A DNA stretch of 64,000 nt from Lactiplantibacillus pingfangensis (GTDB lineage Bacteria; Bacillota; Bacilli; Lactobacillales; Lactobacillaceae), in NCBI RefSeq assembly GCF_005404945.1, contig NZ_BJDG01000013.1:23629-87628 (forward strand), read 5' to 3'. Under the pieces are notes generated by a model. The model was given only the letters and a program-made list of their open reading frames with translations, was not told the origin of the DNA and made no database searches. The position numbers and the translations under genes are program-made. Below are positions 58,366 to 64,000 of this stretch, piece after piece. Each line of letters begins with the position of its first letter. Position 1 is the first letter of the stretch.

Positions 58366-60018
58366 TTATTTTGCAATATAGGTGTATTTGTAACTCCATT
58401 GCGTACCAGCGGTATTATGAATGATTCCTTTAACCTTTGGATTGACTAAGAACGAGTAGACCGTTTGATAGACCGGCGCAATTGCTTGGTCTTTCATCAA
58501 CACTTGTTCCGCTTCAATCATATCCTGCCAACGCGCATCCGCATTGTTGGCATCCTGATTAGACGCTTTATCAACCAAGGCATCGTATTGCGTGCTACTG
58601 TACTTACCAAAGTTATAGCCGCTATCCTTCTTGAAAATCTGTAAATAGGAAATCGGATCATTGAAGTCCGCGCCCCACATCCCGAGATAGATATCAAAGT
58701 CACCAGATTCGCGACGTTGACTCATGACGGAAGCGGGAATATTGGACAAATCAACGGTTAATCCGCTAAGTTCCTTTTCTAACTGCCCTTTGTAATATTG
58801 AGAAACCGGTTTGTTCGGTTCTTCATTCGATGAGACCATCCGTAACGTTAACTTCTTAATGCCAGTCTCTTTCAACCCTTTAGCCCACAATTTTTTAGCC
58901 AAAGTTGGATTATAAGTTACCGTATTTTTCAAGTAAGCCTGGTCGGCAAAATCTTTACCAGTCTTAGGATCACTTGCCAAGTCTTTGGCAACTACCCCTT
59001 TGGCAGTACTTGAATCATCGCCAATCACCTTTGTCACTAACTGTTTCCGGTTAATTGCCAAGGAGATTGCTTGCCGAATGTCCTTATTATTTAATGCTTT
59101 CTTCACCGTGCTGTCGGAAGCATTAAAATTGTAAGACAAGAATTGCGTAATCGAGTACGGATAAGTTTTGTAATCCGCATTATGCTTCAAATTCTTGACT
59201 TGTTCACTAGAAAGCTGTGTTAAATCTAACTTTTTATCTTGGAACAAATTGAGTGTCGTTGTTGTGCTTTCATTAACGGTGTAATTGATTTTAGTTAAAT
59301 GAACGGCTTGCTTATCCCAATACTGATCGTTCTTAACAAATTGCCAGCTATTGTTCGTGCCAGTCCAACCGACTAACTTGAAGGGCCCACTATAGAGCAT
59401 GTATTGCGCCTTGGTTGCGTACTTGCTCCCCCACTTATTAACGGCAGCTTCACTCACTGGTCCAAATAATGGATAAGTCATCAACTTCTTGAAATACTTG
59501 ATTGGCGTAGAAAGGGTGACGATAAATGTCCGCTTGCCTTCCGCCTTGACCCCTAATGTTTTCGGATCTTTTTTACCAGCAACAATTTCATCCGCATTTT
59601 TGACGCCCGAGAACAAGTACGCATACTGTGACTTCGTTTTTGGGGTCACTGCTCGTTGCCATGAATAGACAAAATCTTGAGCAGTGATCGCGGAACCATC
59701 GCTCCATTTAGCATTACGAATCGTAAATTTATACGTTAGACCGTCTTTCGAAACAGTTGTCTTGCTGGCCAGACCAGGTGTAATACTGCCATTTTTGCCT
59801 AACCGATACAAACTTTCAAAAATATTTCCCGTCGTCCCAAAACCGGAAGATTTAGAAATATCAATCGAATCTAGCGTACTTGGATAAGATAAATTCAATT
59901 CCTGCTTGGCCGCATATTTTCCATGACCACTCGTTGCGGAGCTCTGCTTGCCACAAGCTGCCAACACCGTCACTAATAATAAACTAAAAATAACTGCTAA
60001 CACTGATCGCTTTTTCAA
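58366..60018 (-). CDS. Oligopeptide ABC transporter substrate-binding lipoprotein (OppA family)
   Basis: About 550 residues. Lipoprotein signal ending LLVTVLAACGK (lipobox LAAC), then the SBP_bac_5 family fold: SYPSTLDSIDISKS, NIFESLYRLGKNGSITPGLA, YKFTIRNAKWSDGSAITAQDFVYSWQRAVTP, DIRQAISLAINRKQLV and MWGADFNDPISYLQIF. It captures extracellular peptides for an Opp permease encoded elsewhere. I prefer the TTG at 60018 (MKKRSVLAV...), preceded by AAAGGGG and GAAAAGG; an ATG at 60042 has no good ribosome site. A leader ORF and terminator lie upstream and suggest attenuation. Confidence 0.93.
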   Translation of the reverse strand: MKKRSVLAVIFSLLLVTVLAACGKQSSATSGHGKYAAKQELNLSYPSTLDSIDISKSSGFGTTGNIFESLYRLGKNGSITPGLASKTTVSKDGLTYKFTIRNAKWSDGSAITAQDFVYSWQRAVTPKTKSQYAYLFSGVKNADEIVAGKKDPKTLGVKAEGKRTFIVTLSTPIKYFKKLMTYPLFGPVSEAAVNKWGSKYATKAQYMLYSGPFKLVGWTGTNNSWQFVKNDQYWDKQAVHLTKINYTVNESTTTTLNLFQDKKLDLTQLSSEQVKNLKHNADYKTYPYSITQFLSYNFNASDSTVKKALNNKDIRQAISLAINRKQLVTKVIGDDSSTAKGVVAKDLASDPKTGKDFADQAYLKNTVTYNPTLAKKLWAKGLKETGIKKLTLRMVSSNEEPNKPVSQYYKGQLEKELSGLTVDLSNIPASVMSQRRESGDFDIYLGMWGADFNDPISYLQIFKKDSGYNFGKYSSTQYDALVDKASNQDANNADARWQDMIEAEQVLMKDQAIAPVYQTVYSFLVNPKVKGIIHNTAGTQWSYKYTYIAK

Positions 60019-60069
60019 ACCTTTTCGCCCCTTTAATTTCATTTTTTGACTAACTTACCCCGATCGGAA

Positions 60070-60120
60070 ACAAAAAAACGCCTGCCTAGAATCTCGTCAG
60101 ATTCCAAGCAGGCGTTTCAA
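60070..60120 (-). terminator. Attenuator terminator in the oppA-like leader
   Basis: AAACGCCTGC pairs with GCAGGCGTTTTTTT; an inner GAATCT/AGATTC stem extends it. It lies 27 bases after the leader ORF stop and about 50 bases before the oppA-like start, with no gene ending between, so it can only regulate the downstream gene. Confidence 0.85.
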
Positions 60121-60146
60121 AAATAACGATTTTGAGCTCGTTCTCG

Positions 60147-60257
60147 TTAGATTTGATGCACTAGAGACGCTTGTAATTCAACGCAAATAGCCATGTTGTT
60201 AGGTTCACAACATGGACAGCACATCATCATTTGCATTTTAGTTGAATTAAGTTGCAT
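60147..60257 (-). CDS. Met/Cys-rich leader peptide (36 residues)
   Basis: 36 codons from ATG at 60257, preceded by GGAGAG at a proper distance and by a strong promoter. Residues 8-17 read MQMMMCCPCC; in total there are 6 Met and 5 Cys. The mRNA can fold so that the ribosome site (AGAGACG) pairs with CGTCTCT at the ORF end, TTAATTCAAC pairs with GTTGAATT, and CCATGTTGT pairs with ACAACATGG across the Cys codons. Layout matches leader peptides of amino-acid-controlled attenuators. A free metal-binding micropeptide is the main alternative. Confidence 0.7.
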   Translation of the reverse strand: MQLNSTKMQMMMCCPCCEPNNMAICVELQASLVHQI

Positions 60258-60290
60258 GTAAACGTCTCTCCGATTTCATAAGATGGTTTC

Positions 60291-60320
60291 AGTATAGAGA
60301 TTGCCACTTACTTTTGTCAA
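60291..60320 (-). promoter_or_regulatory. Promoter of the leader peptide-oppA-like unit
   Basis: Reading leftwards: -35 TTGACA (60315-60320), 18 bases, -10 TATACT (60291-60296). The predicted transcript start is about 25-30 bases before the leader ATG. Confidence 0.8.
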
Positions 60321-60427
60321 GTAAATATTTTAGACACAATTAAATTTATCTCGTCAAAGTTGATTGAAAATTGCCCCTCATAACGACTAAACTAGACCTA
60401 AAGCGTTATTTTAGGAGGAATGAAAAT

Positions 60428-61099
60428 TTGGATAATATTGCCGAATTGATTTTTAAAAATCAGCGTGCTCAGGCTGAAAAATTATTAAAAGCTGGCTTTC
60501 AAAAACGAGGGCAACAGTTTGTTCAGCAGCAACCATTATTGGCAGCAGCCTTCACGCTGACAGTGACTGTCACCCTTCCCAATACTGTGATCACGGAACT
60601 AATTGACAATGAGACACAACAACCTTATACCTTACATCTGACCGCCAGTAATACGGGAAACTTTGTCGCCCAAGTTCGTCAGGCTTATACCGAAGCACTG
60701 CAAGCCATCGCGACACACTGTTTTGAAACCGATGTTTTTCAAACTGATCAGGCGCACCTCTTGATTCAGACGATTCGGAAAAACTACGGTGATGAACTCG
60801 AATTTCTTTGGAAAAAGTTTCCTGACAATGCCATCTGGCGTCGCTCTGACACGAAAAAATGGTATGCGCTCTTAATGAAAATCTCAAAACGAAAGCTCGG
60901 CTTAGATTCCGACGAAATTGTCACCATTACGGACTTTCGCTTAACGGATAAGCAACGGGAACAGCTTATCGACAATCAGACTTATTTTCCTGGCTACCAC
61001 ATGAACAAACAACACTGGTTCACGATTATTTTGGATGGCAGTGTTGCCGATCAAGACTTGTTGCAATATTTACAAACAAGCTATGAACTCGCACATTAA
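60428..61099 (+). CDS. Protein of unknown function
   Basis: About 223 residues, soluble, mixed alpha/beta, not recognised. It starts with TTG at 60428, with AGGAGGA 8 bases upstream; the longer frame from 60371 has no ribosome site. Residues 20-60 hold a charged helix-rich segment (NQRAQAEKLLKAGFQKRGQQFV) followed by strands; the end (YFPGYHMNKQHWFTIILDGSVADQDLLQYLQTSYELA) resembles the C-terminus of MmcQ/YjbR-like proteins, with KWYALLMKISKRKLGL upstream also fitting that fold. I suggest a C-terminal MmcQ/YjbR (DUF419) domain with moderate confidence. Confidence 0.7.
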   Translation: MDNIAELIFKNQRAQAEKLLKAGFQKRGQQFVQQQPLLAAAFTLTVTVTLPNTVITELIDNETQQPYTLHLTASNTGNFVAQVRQAYTEALQAIATHCFETDVFQTDQAHLLIQTIRKNYGDELEFLWKKFPDNAIWRRSDTKKWYALLMKISKRKLGLDSDEIVTITDFRLTDKQREQLIDNQTYFPGYHMNKQHWFTIILDGSVADQDLLQYLQTSYELAH

Positions 61100-61135
61100 C
61101 GTCGCGCGATAACTGAAAAAATATCGACAGATGAT

Positions 61136-61178
61136 AAAATGTTACAGGCGTCCAACTGGATTCTTGTAACATTTTTTA
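61136..61178. terminator. Bidirectional terminator
   Basis: AAAATGTTACA pairs with TGTAACATTTTTT, between convergent genes. Confidence 0.88.
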
Positions 61179-61180
61179 GG

Positions 61181-61750
61181 TTAATCAACGCTATCGCGAA
61201 GTGATCTATTCTTCAAAGTCAATAACAGATTATTGGCCATTTCTTCTGGTGGCGCTGGCTGTTCTTGTGCCAGCCAACCGTTGATCACTCCCCAGTAGCC
61301 GCCAAGCATAAATGTCATCAAAAGTTCAACTTGATCAACACTACGCGCATGATGCCATGGTGCTTCAAATTTTTGGTAGAGTTTAGGTGCCTTCGTAATC
61401 GCCTTTGGTAGTTGGCGCATGAAAAGATTCTGCTGAATTAATAGTCGTAATTGCAATCGACGATCCCACATAAAACGGAAAAAAAGCACCACAATTTCGT
61501 CAAATGTCACTGTCTCTGGATTAAGTCCTTGCAACTTTTTAGCGTAGTCTGCTAAAAATTGTTGGCCTAAGTAATCCAAAATTGCTGCCTTGTCTTCAAA
61601 AAAACGATAAAATGTACGCCGCGAAAGCTGTGCCCGGTCCGCAATCGCTTTAACTGTGAGTGCCTCATAGCTTTGTTCACTCAATAGTTCAAAAAATGCG
61701 TCAATAATCCAAGTTCGTGATTGTTGCGCAATCTTAGCATGTCCTTCCAT
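61181..61750 (-). CDS. TetR-family regulator
   Basis: About 189 residues. HTH: RTWIIDAFFELLSEQSYEALTVKAIADRAQLSRRTFYRFFEDKAAILDYL. The C-terminal ligand domain is of the type found in regulators of efflux genes. The ATG at 61750 follows GGGGGG; the GTG at 61768 overlaps it. It is divergent from a DHA2 exporter gene, and two adjacent perfect palindromes (38 and 16 bp) cover its promoter (-35 GTGACA, 17 bases, -10 TATACT), so autorepression and control of the exporter are very likely. Confidence 0.92.
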   Translation of the reverse strand: MEGHAKIAQQSRTWIIDAFFELLSEQSYEALTVKAIADRAQLSRRTFYRFFEDKAAILDYLGQQFLADYAKKLQGLNPETVTFDEIVVLFFRFMWDRRLQLRLLIQQNLFMRQLPKAITKAPKLYQKFEAPWHHARSVDQVELLMTFMLGGYWGVINGWLAQEQPAPPEEMANNLLLTLKNRSLRDSVD

Positions 61751-61808
61751 ATTTTCCCCCCCTGTCACAGATTAAACGATATGTAGCACTTATCGAAAAG
61801 CACTCGAC

Positions 61809-61862
61809 TTTCTTTCAATGCTTAGTATACTAAGCATTGAAAGAAATGTCACAGCTGTGACA
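61809..61862. promoter_or_regulatory. Tandem perfect palindromes between tetR and the DHA2 gene
   Basis: 61809-61846 is a perfect 38-bp palindrome (half-site begins TTTCTTTCAATGC, centre AGTATACT); directly next to it 61847-61862 is the perfect 16-bp TGTCACAGCTGTGACA. The first contains the tetR -10, the second its -35. Confidence 0.8.
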
Positions 61863-61913
61863 ATCATGATTTGCGCAAACCATCAACTTTCAATTTCACT
61901 TGGGGGCATTGTA

Positions 61914-63650
61914 ATGAACAAACTAAAGACTGTTTTACCTGTCTTATTAATTGGTAACTTACTCTGTATGATGGATGTTTCAATTATGACGATTGTTTTG
62001 CCCAAAATTCAAAACGCTTTTAATGTGAATTTGACTGACCTATCTTGGGCACTAAATATCTATACGATTTTATTTGCAACACTGATTATTCCATTAGGCC
62101 GACTCGCAGTGCGATTTGGACGTAATCGAATGGTGTTTCTAGGCTTAATTGTTTTTGGTTTGGGGTCACTATTAACCGGTAATGCCACCAATTTGGCTTG
62201 GATGCTGGTTGGTCGGGCAATTCAAAGTATCGGTGCAGCCAGTATTATTCCAACTAGTATGGTCATTGGGTTGGAATTAAGCACTCCAGCGAGTCGCAAC
62301 AAAGTTGTTGCAGTGCTGGCTGGTGTCCAAGGACTAGCGGTTGCACTTGGTCCAAGTCTCGGTGGCTTTGTTGCGCAATACTTTGGTTGGCGTTGGGTTT
62401 TCTTAATGAATGTGCCATTGGTCATTTTGGATATTATTATCTTTATGCTAGTTTTACCACTCAAACATGAGGCCACACAGTCAATTAAAACTGACATGCT
62501 CGGGGCTGGCTTAATTATGACAACGCTATTCTGTCTCTCATTAGCTTTGATCAAGGGCTACACTTGGGGCTGGAACTCATTACCAATTTTGGCTTTAGCG
62601 ATTGGCACAGTCGTCGCTTTTGCTGGCTTTATTAGTCGTGAACGCCATACGGCAACCCCGATGATTGATCTTTCACTATTTAAAAGTCGTAACTTTGATG
62701 GCTCAGGTTTAGCATTAGTCTTATGCAACTTCTTCTTGGGAGCCTTTGCAGCTTTGATGCCTACCTTATTAACTAAAGTACATGGTGAAGATGAGTTGAG
62801 TGCCGCACTCAACATAACCCCTTATTCCATCGCAGTCATGTTATCAGTGATTTTTGCCTCACTTTTAGTCAAGCGCGTCAATAACAAACTATTAGTGGGT
62901 GGCGGTTTTACCCTAATTGCGGGAAGTTATTGGTTAATCACACAACTACCAGTAAATAACCAGTATACAAACTTATATCTTGGTGAAATTTGCTTGGGTG
63001 TGGGCTATGGCCTAGTCGCCGCAACAGCGAACATTCTAGTCGTTGCCGACTTTCACGGTATTAAACTAACTGATTCACAAAGTGTTGCAAATGTTTTACG
63101 CCAAGTCGGAATGATCCTAGCTATCGCTGTCTTTATGTCGTTACTAAGTAATAATATTCAAACTGCTAAAAATCAGACTTTAACCTTTAGCCATCAAACA
63201 GTCAATCGTTTGGCTGTGACTAAAGCCGTTAAAAAACAAGCTAACCAAAAGCTTACTCGAAAATTCAAACAAACAACTACTAGTAACAGTCAGGTTAACC
63301 AACACATTGCCTTTAAGGGCGTCACAGTTTCAAATAATCAGCGGCAACAAGTGATTCGGAAAAATACGCAGACTACCTTAGTCAAAGTGGCAATGCGGCA
63401 TCAAATTCCTATCTCCGCAATTCCTGCGACGCAGCAACGACAAATTCAGACAACTGTGGCTAACACTGTTAATCACACGATTGATCAACAGGTACAATCG
63501 ACTAATCAACAACTACGGACTGGTATTAGTCGCATCCAGCAACGATTAACTGCCAACTTAAATCAAGCGTTTTTAAAAACCTTGCAACTTATTGTCCCCT
63601 TATCCTTAATGTCTGTCTTAGTTATTGGAATCTTCAAATTCCGCCAATAA
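61914..63650 (+). CDS. DHA2-family drug:H+ antiporter with long extracytoplasmic loop
   Basis: 578 residues. Fourteen-helix DHA2 layout with motif A-like GRLAVRFGRNR and motif C in helix 5 (VQGLAVALGPSLGGF). The region of residues about 420-555, between the last two helices, is a hydrophilic, Gln/Asn/Thr-rich, helical segment of about 135 residues, longer than in QacA-type proteins. The ATG at 61914 is preceded by GGGGG; the frame extends upstream through the operators to 61818 but that part is not coding. It is regulated by the adjacent TetR. Substrate unknown. Confidence 0.92.
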   Translation: MNKLKTVLPVLLIGNLLCMMDVSIMTIVLPKIQNAFNVNLTDLSWALNIYTILFATLIIPLGRLAVRFGRNRMVFLGLIVFGLGSLLTGNATNLAWMLVGRAIQSIGAASIIPTSMVIGLELSTPASRNKVVAVLAGVQGLAVALGPSLGGFVAQYFGWRWVFLMNVPLVILDIIIFMLVLPLKHEATQSIKTDMLGAGLIMTTLFCLSLALIKGYTWGWNSLPILALAIGTVVAFAGFISRERHTATPMIDLSLFKSRNFDGSGLALVLCNFFLGAFAALMPTLLTKVHGEDELSAALNITPYSIAVMLSVIFASLLVKRVNNKLLVGGGFTLIAGSYWLITQLPVNNQYTNLYLGEICLGVGYGLVAATANILVVADFHGIKLTDSQSVANVLRQVGMILAIAVFMSLLSNNIQTAKNQTLTFSHQTVNRLAVTKAVKKQANQKLTRKFKQTTTSNSQVNQHIAFKGVTVSNNQRQQVIRKNTQTTLVKVAMRHQIPISAIPATQQRQIQTTVANTVNHTIDQQVQSTNQQLRTGISRIQQRLTANLNQAFLKTLQLIVPLSLMSVLVIGIFKFRQ

Positions 63651-63710
63651 CCTTGAATACGATAGCTTAAGGCTTCATCCCCTAAATATCATACGATTAC
63701 AAGAATCGAC

Positions 63711-63774
63711 AATAAAACAGTGTTCCAGTCAGCCATATTCGCTAACTAGGACACCGTTTTATTTGGCTCTATAA
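63711..63774 (+). terminator. Terminator of the DHA2 gene
   Basis: AAAACAGTGTTCC pairs with GGACACCGTTTT, followed by ATTT. It ends exactly where the IS-like sequence begins. Confidence 0.8.
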
Positions 63775-64000
63775 TATCTGTTGTTGGTAATCAAGACCAA
63801 TCTTGATTACTGGCAACGGATTTTTTATGTGCTTTTTATACCGTATAGTATAAATAAATATGTATGGTAAACTAATAATTGCGTAAAAAAATAGACATAG
63901 TCACTAGGCTTTGTCTATCCACAACCACATTTCAAGAAGAAAGAAAGCGACTATATCCATGGATAATGATACTAGAACTTTACTCGGAATAGAAGACCAA
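63775..64000 (+). mobile_element. Left end of an ISL3-like insertion sequence (runs off the window)
   Basis: The sequence from GGCTCTATAATATCTGTTG onward has the look of an ISL3-family left end, followed by a hairpin GTAATCAAG/CTTGATTAC with a T run that would block outside transcription, then a promoter-like TATAGTATAAAT region and the transposase start. The right end and target duplication are outside the window. Confidence 0.55.
63959..64000 (+). CDS. ISL3-family transposase, N-terminal start only
   Basis: Fourteen codons from ATG at 63959 give MDNDTRTLLGIEDQ, which resembles the N-terminus of ISL3-family transposases (pattern ...LLGIKDxN). Too short to be certain. A purine-rich AAGAAAG lies upstream as a weak ribosome site. 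The rest lies beyond the window. Confidence 0.5.
   Translation, partial: MDNDTRTLLGIEDQ

Noticed and set aside
60070..60320. T-box riboswitch upstream of the oppA-like gene
   Set aside because: No T-box consensus (GGGTGGNACCGCG type) or specifier loop is visible; the leader ORF explains the layout better.

Overview
The window looks like a chromosomal segment of a lactic acid bacterium of the Lactiplantibacillus plantarum group (L. plantarum, L. paraplantarum or L. pentosus). The evidence is the gene content and order (clpP, rpoN, cggR-gap-pgk-tpiA-eno, secG-est-rnr-smpB, pta, ung, murB, cdaA-cdaR-glmM, a ribozyme-controlled glmS, a pyruvate oxidase), clean intrinsic terminators, several TTG/GTG starts backed by strong Shine-Dalgarno sites, and CcpA (cre) sites. 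I see no prophage, plasmid genes or CRISPR array. The only insertion sequence is the start of an ISL3-like element at the right edge.

Layout. 0.2-9.8 kb: Mn transporter operon (mntH-usp) divergent from a DtxR/MntR-type regulator, a DHA2 drug exporter, an Spx paralogue without its redox cysteines, tRNA-Asn, glpK, a TMEM175-like channel and a flavin reductase. 9.9-16.7 kb: galM, a YhgE-like giant membrane protein with its divergent TetR, and a HAD hydrolase. 17-23 kb: cell-wall precursor and c-di-AMP block (glmS with ribozyme, glmM, cdaR, cdaA). 24-36 kb: MarR, Na+/H+ antiporter, murB, two nucleases, tsaE, pta, ung. 36-40 kb: glutamine ABC transporter, a PucR remnant and an isochorismatase-family hydrolase. 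40-47 kb: smpB, rnr, esterase, secG, ClC antiporter and a degenerate kinase-fold protein. 47-57.6 kb: pox, lower glycolysis, rpoN, tRNA-Arg, clpP. 57.7-64 kb: oligopeptide-binding lipoprotein behind an apparent attenuator, a TetR/DHA2 pair with exceptional palindromes, and the IS edge.

The least ordinary material is non-coding. (1) A dispersed intergenic element (family A; five copies plus a fragment) folds into one long closing stem and three hairpins; the copies differ by paired, compensatory changes in every stem. A second family (B, two copies) and a single element (C) are built in a similar way. (2) Two candidate small RNAs (near 10.75 kb and 49.25 kb) each have a promoter overlapping a perfect cre match, a pyrimidine-rich stretch and an intrinsic terminator. 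(3) A 36-codon leader ORF rich in Met and Cys codons lies between a good promoter and a strong terminator ahead of an OppA-type gene, the layout of a transcription attenuator sensing sulphur amino acids. (4) A branched RNA fold lies in the 3' UTR of glmS.

The metabolic theme is carbon flow: glycerol and galactose entry, lower glycolysis under CggR, pyruvate oxidase and phosphotransacetylase to acetyl phosphate, and hexosamine supply to the wall under ribozyme control.
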